A DNA stretch of 64,000 nucleotides from Chytriomyces cf. hyalinus JEL632 (GCA_025435555.1 JAIWWG010000003.1:62001-126000), one strand, 5' to 3'. Numbered from the stretch's first letter, positions 36,169 through 49,711 are shown. The notes: generated by a model from the sequence alone, not told the origin. Numbers and translations: made by a program.

Positions 36169-36887
36169 CTGGATACACTGAGAGGGAATGGGGAGTCAGT
36201 TGCGGCGATCGTCAAATCAATTCAAGCCTCCTTCGCTTGGCACCCCATCGCACTCCATCGCACATCAATGCCATAGTCAGGACTTTCATCGTTTCATCGT
36301 TAGTTCGACTGGTTCATGAGCACCGTTGCGCGATGGATGGGGATGGAGTGACAAGCTGAGTGGTCAAGGACATGTTGCTTACGCACAAGATTTTAAGTCT
36401 GAAAAATCTGCCAGCTGGCGAGCCTTTCAACCACCAGCACCGCAGCTCAGCAACCAGACGCGAAACAATGAAATCGACTGGATTGGTGGCTTGACAGACC
36501 AAACCGTGATCGTTGATTCACTTTATAAATTGCGATGCTCAATTGCTGAGGACTTGTCGTCACAACTGTCGAAAAATGTGTTCGCAAGGAAGACGCGCAA
36601 ACTGCCCAGCCACGACAAGTGCACTGCTCAACATAGATTATAACTTGCGCGCTGGTTTTTTCGAAACTGCACGGATTCTCCGAAACACTTTTCAATTGGA
36701 CTTGAAATCTGTGATCAGCACTTGGAGTGGTCGAAATCACAGCAGCGGTCAATCTAGATTTATTTGCAAATTTCAAACATTCTTCGCGCTCTGAATTGCA
36801 GTTCCATCGATTGAAAATTTAAGACAGAAGCACGTCAGTCAGATTTTCACGTTTTTACCAAAACAAACCCAAAATCAAACGCGCAGA
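36169..36887. other. Divergent intergenic region between RPP2 and IFT43
   Basis: 719 bp with no recognisable gene. It should hold the promoters of both genes. No clear motif could be assigned. Confidence 0.5.
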
Positions 36888-37968
36888 ATGGACGACCTCT
36901 CACAACCGCAACCCCCCGGCACAATCGAAGGAGGCATGACAAACCCGTCTCCTCCAAAAGGCCGACGCGTAAGAGCACCGCTTCGATCAGATGACTTGGA
37001 TGCACGACCCAAGGTTCTTACACCAAACAAACACATACAAGTTTAATAAGATCTGACACGTTCTTTTGAATCACGCAATTTGTTTCCTTGCTTTGTTGCA
37101 CTCTTCAGAAAGCAGACGAACCCGAACCTTCCAACCAAGACACACAACCATCCGCTGCAAACGCACTCGATGAAAACGACGCGCCACCAGGAATGGCAAC
37201 GAGCAGCGCATTTTCCATGCTCAGATTCGGTGCCAACAAGCCCAAAAAGGCCGCAAGTTCTCGTTTCGAAAAGGAAAAACCCGCTCCGCCATCACCAAAG
37301 GAAAAGGGCGCCAAAAGTGGGTGGGGAGAGGACACACTGGTCAGCGACGCGAAACAGGGACGAAGATCGGTTGCGGGGCGCAGAAGGCAGGCTGAGGAGT
37401 CGAGTCGGTCTCTGGATGAAGATGTGCAGGACGAAGACGAAGACAGTGAAAACGGCGCCGAAGAACGCGAAAAGTAATGGCAATAGCTTTTATTCAGCGT
37501 TGTTAGTAACCATGTTTTCTGGGCAGGGAGAACAGGAGGAAATCTGGAGACAGTCGCGATGATGGTCAGAATCTTCATATCTTGGGTCGCCAATCCATCG
37601 TGCTAACTATTTTGCCCGCAGTCATCATGATCATCCCCGACTTGAACGATGTGGAGGAAGACGAAATGATAACGACAGTTGCAGCCCCTCCTTCGCTCAA
37701 AGTCAACAAAGTTAAAACAATTCGTGAACTCGACAATGAGCTGGCACTGTCGACAGGAATCCTGAACGAGGTACGCATTCCATCTTGATCATTACTTAAT
37801 TTCGTAGACAGCTGAATCGATTTTTAGCAAACTGGGATGGACGGCATTGATTTCACTTTGTTGACTGGATACGCACTGTGCCCACCTGAAATGGTTTATG
37901 AAGAAGACAAGCATTGGGACTGGGACGTGACGTTTACGGAAATTACGACTGAGGAAGAAACGCGGTAA
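36888..37968 (+). CDS. IFT43: Intraflagellar transport protein 43 (IFT-A)
   Basis: Five exons (36888-37013, 37109-37473, 37527-37564, 37622-37770, 37828-37968) give 272 aa in frame. The N-terminal half is disordered and charged. The C-terminal half matches IFT43: IIPDLNDVEEDE, then VAAPPSLKVNKVKTIRELDN, GIDFTLLTGYALCPPE and HWDWDVTFTEI. IFT43 belongs to the IFT-A complex for retrograde transport in cilia, so this is a second marker for a flagellated life stage. Confidence 0.88.
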
Positions 37969-38139
37969 AAGTTCGAAATAAAATGCATTTTTTGTGAGGG
38001 GGGGCTGGATCATCGTAAAGGCATGCATCTTGGGTATGCGAAATGAAGGTTATTAAGCGAAATACTTTATTTGCGTGTGAAACGCCTTCAAGTTCGATAT
38101 CATGTTTCCATTTCCCATGGACCAAAACCCACCCAGATT

Positions 38140-39623
<1,484 letters not shown>

Positions 39624-39748
39624 TTCAGAAGTGTTTTTTGTGGCGATCGATCGAGCTTGCCTTTCATTACTTTTATCATCACAAGTCACAGGTCGCAAAG
39701 ATCGCGACAGGGCATGACGTATATTTATTTTGCTGAGTCTGAAGAAAC

Positions 39749-41089
39749 TCACGTCTGCTTGCAGAGGTATACGTAGTAGGACCAACCAGTTCCAAGTCCG
39801 TCCACTTCGAGGCACTGGTCAACAACCCAACCATTCCCAATCTCTTCCTCAATCATGGGGATCCGCAGCTCAGGTTTGCCAAACGAAACCAGCACAATCA
39901 CATCCGTGATACGCGCCATGTTGGCCCACATCTTCTTCACAACAGCCACGCCGTGACTCAACATTCCATCCGTGGTGCCTTTGTCAAACGCCCAGTCAAA
40001 CAACTTTCCTCCTGTTTTGCTGCTTCGGAATGGCATTCCTTGAACAAGTGCTCCATCGAAAACCGCGTGATCTTGAATGCCAGCTTCCATGCTCTTATCA
40101 CGTGGAGGCAGCGTCTTTTCTGAAGAATCCAAATCCTTCTTCTTTGCTCCCGCCTGAGTTTTCGCCAATGAATGAACAGCTTCCTTGGACACATCAAAGT
40201 GAAGCACCATATTAGCCAACCCATCCGCCACCATTCCGTCCCCAACTGTTCCCGAATTCCCACAACCCACATCCAACACGGTTATGAGACTGCCCGGGCG
40301 AGATGCCGGTGTTGGAACCAAGTCCTTGAGCATGGCAGAGAAGCCAGTACTCCATGGTAAGTACCAATCAAACGTGTTGGTTTCTTTGCTCGTGGCATAG
40401 TGATGTTTCCAGTACTCGTCATTTGAGTAGTCGGGCATGACCGTCAACTCGCCGCGCGTGACTCTGGTTAGCACGGAGATCTCAAAGTCGTCCGTATCGT
40501 CGATATCGTCGCCTTCCGAGACGCCGATGGGCCACAAGAGCGTGTAAGACTTGCTGGTACGCGTATCAATCAAGATGCCAGCGCCGAGAAGCGGTTCGTT
40601 GTCGAAGGGTAACAGAGCTGGTGCATACGGATCGAAGGAGACGCTGCTCATTTTCTGATCGCCAGCGTCAAACTCGAATGCAACACGCCACAGATTGCTG
40701 CACACGGTCTGAAAGTCCATTTCACGTGGTTGCTGTTCGGATTGCTGTGTTTCATCGCTGGAGTCCGCTTGCTGCACTGGCGGCATCGCTGCCTCAATGA
40801 GCCCAGCAACAGCCCCAAGAAGTCCCGGGCTCCCACCAAGCTTGCTTTCCGCATCTTCCTTATTGATAAACACCCACTGATGCCCAAACACGCTCACCGC
40901 TTCCCGTGCGGTTAGGTCCGAGGCAGCAACAACAGTTCCATCCTCATCGACTCCAAACGGGCATTCCATCTCGGAACCGACGGTGCCCAAGTTTCCTTCC
41001 TCGATGCGGGATTGGATTTCAGTCCATAGCACCTCGGGGACGTTCATCGCCGTAAGTTGCGCCTGGTTGGCGGCGATAAAATCTTCCAT
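39749..41089 (-). CDS. TTLL12-like N-terminal domain fused to a METTL13/EFM-type methyltransferase
   Basis: Single exon of 446 aa. Residues 1 to about 205 resemble the N-terminal (SET-like) region of TTLL12: QLTAMNVPEVLWTEIQSR, a GHQWVFINKEDAES segment, AFEFDAGD, and SYTLLWPIGVSEGDD. Residues from about 215 form a class I SAM methyltransferase: YWKHHY, FDWYLPW, motif I LDVGCGNSG, a post-I LHFDVS, and FDWAFDKGTTDGML. The YW…FDWY layout is that of eEF1A-type lysine methyltransferases (METTL13 and relatives). No ATP-grasp TTL domain is present. The substrate is unknown. The stop lies 125 bp upstream of the ferrochelatase start on the same strand. Confidence 0.72.
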   Translation of the reverse strand: MEDFIAANQAQLTAMNVPEVLWTEIQSRIEEGNLGTVGSEMECPFGVDEDGTVVAASDLTAREAVSVFGHQWVFINKEDAESKLGGSPGLLGAVAGLIEAAMPPVQQADSSDETQQSEQQPREMDFQTVCSNLWRVAFEFDAGDQKMSSVSFDPYAPALLPFDNEPLLGAGILIDTRTSKSYTLLWPIGVSEGDDIDDTDDFEISVLTRVTRGELTVMPDYSNDEYWKHHYATSKETNTFDWYLPWSTGFSAMLKDLVPTPASRPGSLITVLDVGCGNSGTVGDGMVADGLANMVLHFDVSKEAVHSLAKTQAGAKKKDLDSSEKTLPPRDKSMEAGIQDHAVFDGALVQGMPFRSSKTGGKLFDWAFDKGTTDGMLSHGVAVVKKMWANMARITDVIVLVSFGKPELRIPMIEEEIGNGWVVDQCLEVDGLGTGWSYYVYLCKQT

Positions 41090-41436
41090 TCCTCGTTCTG
41101 GCGAAGTTTGTTAAAACAAAAAAAGCAACCACAGCGAGAGAACGGATGGCAGCCATCCTTATGTTCGGCGCTTTAAATGCATTATTTTTCCGATAAGGAT
41201 GGATTCCCGTTTTTGAGCCAAAGTGCTCGTACTTACACTCGCTTAAAGACGCCAATTGACAGTGGCAGTTTAACAGTGTCGAGAGGCGATATCATCTGAC
41301 GTGCGAGAAAGATCGGAGAATAAAGCGTATCTTTTCATCACAGAATCATTCATAGTGCACTTCGATGTTCCCTGCTCCAGCTTTCCTCCCGACTTCCTAA
41401 CACTGCTTCCAACAAACGCAGCTGTAAAATAAATCA
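41090..41436. other. Intergenic region, nothing recognised
   Basis: 347 bp between the methyltransferase-fusion start and the LRR pseudogene. No coding signature was seen. Confidence 0.5.
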
Positions 41437-42634
41437 ATGAAACGCCAGCGAACTCGACGAACCTCAAAGAGCGACGGACAAGGCGCGACTCTAGACACTG
41501 CATCAGCACTGTCCACGTCTCGGGGAAGCGAATGCCGCAACCCTCTCAATCATCCTCCACACCCTCGAAACGATCCAAGCGACGATATCTGCAATGCAGA
41601 ATACAATGCAGAAGGAGTCCAAGGAAGTCGCCGGCATCAAAGAGACCCAGTTGGCCATCATCAGCAGCCAGCTTCATCTGTTGAACGAAGTTCTTTGCCC
41701 GCAAAACGGCAAGAAAAAGTTTTACACCCGCCTTCAGAATGTCCCTGTCGAAGTCATTGCCCAGGTCTTTGCCTGGATTCCGCTGCGAACTGTGCTCCCT
41801 TACAGGCGCCTGTCAAAGACGATCAATCAGTGCTTGTTGACCAGAGAGTTTGCATTGCTCAACGTACGGATGTCGGATTCTCACAAGGAATTTGGGATGG
41901 ATCAAGATTGGTTCCATCTTCCCGAGCCTTATCAGACCGTCTTTGCCAGCGCAGTGTCCGGGCAGCTCAAAGATGTCAAAATCCGCAACAATACATCAAT
42001 CGAAACAAAGCCACTTCCAGCATCCATCACTCGCCTGACTGCAATTGAGAACATCATTCTGCGTTGCTGAAAACTCAAAGGCAATATTCCAGATGGAATT
42101 GGCGCGCTGCAGAAATTGGTGTGTCTGGACTTAAGGTTCAATTCTTTGACGGGACTGCTTCCAAGCTCGGTGAACCTGCTGGTCGCACTGGAAACACTCA
42201 ATCTGTCCAACAACGAATTCAGCGGAGAGTTTCCCGCATTGCCAGACTTACATGCGCTCGAATCCTTGTACATAGACTGCAGTCCATTCCAACTGTGTTT
42301 GCCACTCCTGGTAGGCTGCTCCATTTATACGCTTCGCGCAATCGCTTCACAGTCATCCCCGATACCATCAGCGAACTCACTAATCTGGCGGATCTGAGCA
42401 TCAGCGGAAACTCTTTTGCGTGTGAAATTCCTCCTGTAATTTGGAACATGGAAAGCCTGAACATGAGCAAATGAAAGTTATTTGGGTCCCTTGCAGGTGT
42501 GGGAAACTTATGGCAACTTTTTTTGAGCGTCTGGATGTGTCCAACAATCAGTTCAGTGGAGAGCTGCCGTCCCGCGAAATCCATGGCTTGATGTACCTGG
42601 AAGGGTTGCACTTGATTGGAAATCAATTCTCTTG
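41437..42634 (+). pseudogene. Leucine-rich-repeat (F-box-like N-terminus) gene, decayed
   Basis: The coding signal is spread over all three + frames. An N-terminal part (about 41594-42067) carries LQNVPVEVIAQVFAWIPLRT, an F-box-like motif. It runs into a TGA at 42068-42070, exactly where the LRRs begin in the same frame: KLKGNIPDGIGALQKLVCLD, then FNSLTGLLPSSVNLL and LSNNEFSGEFP. After about 42290 the LRR pattern moves to another frame (LLHLYASRNRFTVIPDTISE). It ends there with a stop and reappears as LDVSNNQFSGELP before stopping again. One in-frame stop and at least two frameshifts argue for a pseudogene. Introns could explain some of the shifts, but I see no good splice sites at the TGA. 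Confidence 0.6.
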
Positions 42635-42639
42635 AGGCG

Positions 42640-43410
42640 AAATACTGGACAAACCAACAGCAACTTGCGCTGGGTTGTGCGGATCCTGACTTTCGAAGGA
42701 ATCACATGATTTGGCAGGAGGGCTTTCGTTGCGCCACAAAGCATGAAGGCATTGGCGACTCCTACGAATGCGTCTAACCAAACCTGAATTGACCGGATTA
42801 TTCCAAACAATAGTACCTTTTGACCTGTCTTCTCTTGCAATGAACAAACTGTCTGTGTTTTGATTTTACGCACCGTTGTTGACAAGTTTTCAAAGCTACC
42901 TGTTTTCGCAATGAGTTACTCATGTAAAATAGCTCTAATTCGAAGCCTTATTTGGTTTTGGGGTCGCGGAGTTTCCAGTGAATGCGCTATGGGAAAGCTG
43001 CGAGTCGCGCATTCGCAAGGCTGCGCATCAGTTTGTGTGTTAATTTTAACTGGTATTATGTTCCATCAATTCAGACCGTCCCCGGTTCTTGATTCTGGCC
43101 AACAGTTGAGTCAAAGCAAGAATCAGGTTGCTCGCACTTCCAGCCACCACAACGGGAAGTCAGGGGAAGCCCCGTGAGCATGAAGAATCTTGCCTGCCTC
43201 ATTTACTGTCCATATAAGCTTGTAGCCATATTCAGCCAATGACCGAAAGCCTTACAAATTGACAAGTACGCGCGTGGAGGGTGGCTTTTCGGTGATCGGT
43301 TTTTGTTTGTGCTCCTGAGCAAAAGTCCTCAATTTTTTGCGACTTGGTTTCAGCTGCTTTGAAGGGAGACATAAAACACGCGGAAAACCTGGAACAAACT
43401 TTCTCCCAAA
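42640..43410. other. Intergenic region, nothing recognised
   Basis: About 770 bp between the LRR pseudogene and the chitinase start, with no recognisable gene on either strand. Confidence 0.5.
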
Positions 43411-45335
43411 ATGAACGCCAACTCTCAGGCTGCACCCATGGGAGACGTAAGTCTGCTTTGCCGGTACTCCCTTACTACGAACCCTCCTGACACATACACT
43501 GTGGGCAGCAGAAACAGCTCGCCAAGCGCAGAACACTAGTCATTGCCGTTGCAATCCTAATTCTTGTCGCAATTGCAGCAACCGCAACAGGCGTACTTGT
43601 TTCGAAAAACAACAGCGATTCGGCCAATGCACAATCGAATTCAAATGGCAACTCGGTCAATGGGACGGGCATTCCAGCCTCGAACAACGGAACCAACACA
43701 ACAACTCCACTGCCTCCAGTTTCAACAAGACCTTGGGGAAATAAGAAAGCGCTGATTGGATGTGAGAACTTGTTGTAGTTCAATGGATGTTCAGGTTTTC
43801 AAGAATGCTGACATGCTCTTGCTTTTCTCGCAGACTGGGGCCAAAACGCGATTGGTTTGAACCTAATTGCTGGCAGATGCTCTTCCCCTTCTCGGACCTA
43901 ACTCCTACCATCCAATTCAGGAAATGGATACACTCCCGAGTTCAAAAACCAACTGCTAACGAAAAACTTGACCTGGCACTGCGATACAGGTTCGCAAATT
44001 TAAGTTGCCTTCTCCTTGGAGCCCAAAGATCTAAACTTCTGAGTAGGCTTATACCAGCAAATCAATCTGGCGTTCATGCCCGAGTTTGGCAGCTACCCAA
44101 GATTCTCCCTATCGTTTGGTGGTGCTGATTCTGGCGGAGTTTGCAACTGGGTTCAAGGAACAGACGGAGTGGCACCTCCTGCCGATGTCCAAGCACCATG
44201 TATCGCCCTGAGCTCAGAAATCAAACATTGTCAAACCAAAAACGTTAAGATTGTTCTTTCACTGGCCGGAGACCATCTGTCAGATTACTATCTCGGCGTT
44301 GGAGAGGGAAAACTGTACGCGCAGTTGCTGTTTGACAAGTTCCTGCAAGGGAAGGCGGATCCTGTACGGCCACTTGGAGACGCCATCTTGGACGGAATTG
44401 AATTGGACATTGAAAAGAATTGGCTGGCTGGAGGCTCCAGTGCGGAAGGAGCCAAGAACGACTGGCAGCCGGAAATGATTGAAATGTTTATTGCGCTTAA
44501 AAAACTGTCGCCGAGTGTGATTCTTGGTGTTGTTCCGCAGTGCTACTTGAACCATTGGGACTATACGGACTATAACATGGGGAAATTGATTGCGTCGCCG
44601 GATGTCAAGATTGACTACGTCTTGATTCAGGTAAGAACAACTGATATTTCTTGTTTCGAAGCCTGCTCACAACGTTGGCTTTAGTACTACAACAATCCCG
44701 TGTGCTCGTATCCGTTTGGCTTCAATTTCAACGACTGGAAGCTCAAATTCAAGGGCCCTCTTGTTGTAGGACTCCCAGGGGACCCCAGCTCTGCAGTGTA
44801 TGGTGGTTTTCTTCCCCCAAATGACCTGCAAGCCGTGACAGACGCTATCCTCTCCGATCCACAATTTAGTAAGTATTCATCAATTTCGCTTCCTCCACCA
44901 AAAAAGAAACTCAACATTCTCTTCCGGACAGGCGGCTACTCCGTATACGACGTATCATCATCCAACCCCCCTCTGAGCACCTACTCCAAAACCCTGCGCG
45001 ACGCACTTGACGGCAAGGAAGTCGGAAGAGGATCTCCACCACCCGGCCCAATCCCACGTGGCGCTGAAGTCGTGGGCCGCTGCGGCAGTCCAACCAAACC
45101 GCCATTGTCAGGCATCGGGCCCGACGCGGACGCAGATTTCTTTGCAAACGCGTATGCAAACTGCGACGCTCCGCGTTGTGGCGATGGCGCCGGTTCGTGC
45201 CCAAAAGGATGGAACTGCATTTCCTGCACAACCTGTGATCAGCAGTATTGGCGCAATACAAGTATGGAGCAGGATTTGGCGAACAGTATTGCGTATTTGA
45301 AGGCGCATCCGGACGTCAAGCCACCAGTAGGCTGA
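43411..45335 (+). CDS. Membrane-anchored GH18 chitinase-like protein
   Basis: Several exons: 43411 to about 43446, then about 43509-43760, several short ones, and long ones ending at 45335. A short cytoplasmic tail precedes one hydrophobic anchor (TLVIAVAILILVAIAATATG), followed by an Asn/Ser/Thr-rich stalk. The catalytic domain has YQQINLAFMPEFGSYP, the second-strand VKIVLSLAGDHL and the active-site strand DGIELDIEKNW, which corresponds to DxxDxDxE with Glu in the second position. It also has YVLIQYYNNPVCSY. A Cys-rich end (CDAPRCGDGAGSCPKGWNC) may bind chitin. It probably acts at the cell surface on chitin; exon borders between 43760 and 44060 are uncertain. Confidence 0.75.
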
Positions 45336-45649
45336 GTTCAATATTTAGAGAAATAAATTGCTTGTATATTTTGATGTAGTTGATGGTGCATTTTGAAGTT
45401 TTGATTCGATGTTTCGAATGACGCATCGTGTTGATAACTGGCCAGCTTCTGCGATTGCAACAGCCCAACCAAGACTCCCAGCATCTCTTTGACTGCCACT
45501 GTTCATTGCGCGTCATGTCCGGGGCCGTTACGCGTGGCTCTCAAGCACTTGTCAGCGATACAAATTTATTGCCATCTCCAAAACAAAAAAAATAAATCCA
45601 ACAAACACTTCATCCACTTGACATCAACGCACACTTATAAATTCCCGAA
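45336..45649. other. Intergenic region, nothing recognised
   Basis: 314 bp between the chitinase stop and the DNAI3 start; A/T-rich near the DNAI3 side, as expected of a promoter. Confidence 0.5.
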
Positions 45650-48600
45650 ATGGACGCGAAAGCTTCAACCAACCAACTCAACGTCAATGCCACACCTTCC
45701 TCGGCAATAAAACGCGGGAAAAGCAACCTTCAACTTGGCGGCACAGTTTCAAACTCGGTTCGAACTCTCTCAACAGCCAAAAACAATCGATCTACCGTGA
45801 GTCTGAATACGGCTCAGCAGCAGCAACAGCTACCAGCTTCAGCTGCTGCATCAGATCCCGCCGTTAAGCCGCCGTTGGATAAACCGCCAATCGGAGAAGC
45901 ACTGGCGCCAGGAAACAAAAATATCGACATTCCACTGGAAGGCATTTTGCCGCTGTTCTTGACAACGATGACGCAGGATATATTTAAAGTCAAGTCTGGG
46001 GAAGATGTGACGGCAGAGAAACCCATCAAAATCATTCCCAAAGCGGATATGCTGGCTGATATTCAAGCAAGACGCGCCATTAGTGATTTTCAACCAGCGC
46101 AAGCAAAGATTATCGTTAGTTGGATTTTTCTGTTTTTGTTGCGCTGTGTCGCTGACTGTTTTCTGTCTGTCCCAGGAATACCCAGCAGACGAGCTTCTTT
46201 TGTATTACGACGCCGATTTCAAATACGGACAAAACTTTTTTCTGTGCATCTCTCCAGACGCAGTGGACTACATTTTGAGGGTAAAAACAACCTCGCAACA
46301 TTTTCGAAACTGAATAACTGGTCCCTGAACTATCCATTTAAAAACCAAAACCAGCCCGCAACCGTCGACCCAGCTGCCGAAGAAGTAACCTACGGCCGCC
46401 CCAAAAAACCCGTCTCGAAGCCATGGGAATGTCTTGGAAGCGACAAAGATATGGAGTTGGAGCAAGTGTTTGATACGCGCGATTTGGTGCATGTGAAGTT
46501 GTCGAGGATGCGCAGGGAGTTTGGGAAAGTGTGCAATTTCAGCGATCGTGAAGGGACCGGAGATGCAGTGCTCGAGTGCAAATCGTACAAGGATCCTGCG
46601 TATGAAGTTAATCGGATCGAGCTTGGTATCAGCGTGCAGGTGCAGAGCACATTGTCGATATTCTCCGCAGTATTGACATCTCCTCCATACAGGCGATTTC
46701 TGAAGTTGAAACCAAAAGCACGCAAACGAATTGGTTCCGGCCATTGAACTTTTCCTGCCAATACGAACCGCTGTTGCTGGCTGACGATACTCAGCGCATG
46801 ATTCTTCAAACGGACGAAATGATTGACTTTGTGAAACTTGTGTCGGACAGGTTAGTATTTGACGCACATTGTACAATCGATCAACCAGGTCCCTTTGAGT
46901 TAACTCGCGTGCGCTTGAATTCAGCTTCGATGACGTGCTTCAGCAAAACTGTTTAGTCAACATCTTCAGCGACGATTTCAAAGAACTTGGCGAGGAGGAA
47001 CTCAACTTTGAGAAAGGATCGCATTCAATTCTGCAGGTACGTTCTGCAAGTGGGTATCATTCTGTTTGTGTCCGATCTCACGGTTTCAAACACAGGAGTA
47101 TCAAAGCTTCACGGATCTGAAGCATAGCAAAGACAAATCCATATCATGTACAGACTGGCACCCAACGCTGAAAGGTGAGCGAGCATGCTTAAGGATGAAT
47201 GGATGTCACAGTTGACTGATCAACAAACGAAGGCGTTGTCGGTGTATCGTGTGTGAAGCGCGTTACTTTCGATGAACGTGTAGAATCCGGCTTTGTCGTT
47301 CGATCAAAGCAATCTCTGATCCTGATTTGGAGTTTCCACGACCCGATCCACCCCCAAGTAAGTTTCTTTTCAATGAAAAAACAAACCGCCTAAAAAACCA
47401 AACACAGTTGATTCTGGAAGCACCAGAAGACATCAACTGCTTCCAATTCAACCCTTCCGATCCAAACTTTATCGCAGGAGGATGCATTAATGGCCAGATT
47501 ATTCTATGGGACATTTCCGAGCACCAAGATAAACTCAAGTCAAACAGGAAAACACACAACGGCGACGAATCTTCCACTTCAGATACACTCAATGCAGGCG
47601 ATGCAGCTGCTGGCGGTGCTTCTAGTAATGCCGATGAACCTGTCATTCCGATTGTAAAATACATTGTCGCGTCTAGCATCGAGCTCAGTCATCGCTCTGC
47701 TATATCCGATCTTCAATGGCTGCCAAATAACATGCTGGTATGGAAAGAGTTTGCTGCAATTTTCCGGCTTTCTTTCATCTCACCACACACAATAAAACTC
47801 AGGTATCACATAACGGAGACGTGAACGAAAATCCAGAATTGGGAAGTCGACAGCTAGTGACTTGCTCTCTGGACGGCCAAGTGTACCTGTGGGACACACG
47901 ATCCAAAAAGGATCTAAAGGCGCTGGATCTCGCATGGAAACCATTCTTGCGCGTGCCGTTGAGCGCAATGGACAACACGTTCGATTACGGGTTGACAAAA
48001 GTGTCGCTCAAGTCTCTCGAAAAGATCCTTGGTATTGTACGCTTATTTTATGAATGAAGAAAATCCCTCTGAGTTCCTTTCCTTTTTTCAGAAACGCTCC
48101 AGCCGAAAGTTGCCGAAAAGTCGGAAGAAGGCGGCGAAGAGAAAAAGAAAAAGGACAAAAAGGACGCGTCCGGAATTGTGCCCATCTCAAAGTTTTTCAC
48201 AGCGACGGAGGAAGGAGACTTGATTATCGCAGATTGGGTCGTCGAAAAGTCTGCCGAAGAAAAAGGTACGTCCAGATGCCCCTGCCTCATATTTCCATTG
48301 AAAATAAACACTTGGCTTCACCAGGTTCACGAGTGGAGCACGCATTCAGCTGGCACTTTGGTCCAATGTCCGATCTACAGCGGTCTCCCTTCTTCCCTGA
48401 CATACTTCTCAGCACAGGCGGCTGGTCATTTCACGTTTGGAAGGAAAAAACAATCACCGGTCCGCTCATTTCTTCCTCCCTGTCATCCTCATACATCATT
48501 TCTGGTCGTTGGTCTCCCACACGGCCGGGAGTCTTTTTCATTTCCAAGGCGGATGGAACGATTGAAGTATGGGACCTGCTGGATAGTACATATCAACCAG

Positions 48601-49317
48601 CATCGGTGCAAAACGTGGCCAGCGCGGGTATCAGTCACATGAATATCCGGCAGTATCCGGGGAAAGGCGTTACGCAATTTGTGGCTGCGGCAGATGACGA
48701 AGGAACGCTGCATATTTTAGAAGTTCCTCGACAACTCAGTCGGCCGACCAAAAATGAGGCAAGCAGTGTTTTGTTGTCGTTTTGAGCAATATTCAATAAT
48801 TGACCCACCACATGAAACTGCATCTGGATTTTTGCAGAAAGCAATCATGAAAGGTCTCTTTGAAAGAGAAGTCCGAAGAATCGGTTACGTGTCTGAACGG
48901 AAGCAAATTCGGACAAGGGAAAAAGGCGCTTGGGAGCAGGCGAAATTAGAGGCGGCCCAGGTTCAGATTTCTTCCTCTTGGCATAACATTTGTTGACGGC
49001 ATGTTCTTTAACGATGCTCTCAATCACACTGCCAGGCATTAAAAGCGCAAGCTGCGGCGGTTGTGGCTGCGGCGGAGGCAGCTGCGAAAAAAGCGGAGGA
49101 GGCCGAATCAAACGCAAAGGGCGGGAGCAGTGGAGAAGACGTGCCGCCCGTTGCGCCGTCGGCAGAGGATGATCGCATGGATAAAATGGAAATTGAATAT
49201 CGCAAGTTCGAAAAGAAGTAAGCGAGCATTTCATGCATTCAACGTATCGAATCTCTAATCCTGGTTACTGTTCAAAGCTTCCTTGAAGCAGAAGGGCTCT
49301 TGAAATCCGACGAGTGA
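45650..49317 (+). CDS. DNAI3: Axonemal dynein intermediate chain DNAI3 (WDR63)
   Basis: Multi-exon gene from ATG 45650 to TGA 49317. The last exon reads FLEAEGLLKSDE. The N-terminal half has LPLFLTTMTQDIFK, IIPKADMLADIQARRAISDF and YPADELLLYYDADFKYGQNF, followed by a SKPWECLGSDKDME segment, all typical of WDR63/DNAI3. The C-terminal half carries WD repeats: FNPSDPNFIAGGCINGQIIL, VTCSLDGQVYLWDTRS, ILLSTGGWSFHVWKE and SKADGTIEVWDLLDS. A coiled Ala-rich segment precedes the end. DNAI3 is an inner-arm dynein (I1/f) intermediate-chain protein of motile axonemes. It ends 53 bp before the Tc1/mariner element. Confidence 0.87.
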
Positions 49318-49370
49318 AGGACGGTGCCAGAGGCGATGTTGTTCAATAAAATGGCGTAAAACCGTATTTA

Positions 49371-49694
49371 CAGCTGATTTCACAATAAATGCCCCTCGAT
49401 TTTTTTTTTCTTTATTTTCTGTCGCGTTTCTGTCGTGTTTCTGTCGCGTTCCTGTCGTGTTCCTGTCGCGTTTATGTCGCGCTGTTGTCGTGCTTTTGTC
49501 GCGTTTTATAGTGAATTTGTGCGACCAGAGTTCAACAGAGCGAGGGTTGAGCGGCGCTGCTCGCGGAAACCCCAGACTGCTGACCCTATCAGTCAGAGCG
49601 TGCCTGCTGCTCTTATCATTCTTGGTGCATGCAAGTGATTACATGTTCCCAATTTGTGCCCAATTTGCGACAACGCTTCATCAGTGATTCTTTC
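49371..49694 (+). repeat. Left terminal inverted repeat (324 bp)
   Basis: It runs from CAGCTGATTTCAC to gtgattctttc and matches the reverse complement of 52970-53293, including the same 10-T run at 49400-49409. Between about 49433 and 49508 it contains a run of degenerate 9-10 bp units of the type TGTCGYGTT, a subterminal array. The inner end is 17 bp upstream of the transposase ATG. Confidence 0.93.
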
Positions 49695-49711
49695 GATACT
49701 ATCTTCACAGT

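Noticed and set aside
49435-49687. Open frames inside the left TIR, repeated in the right TIR (53026-53480)
   Set aside because: They are low-complexity translations of the TGTCG-type array, present only because the TIR is duplicated. No family match or splice link to the transposase was seen.
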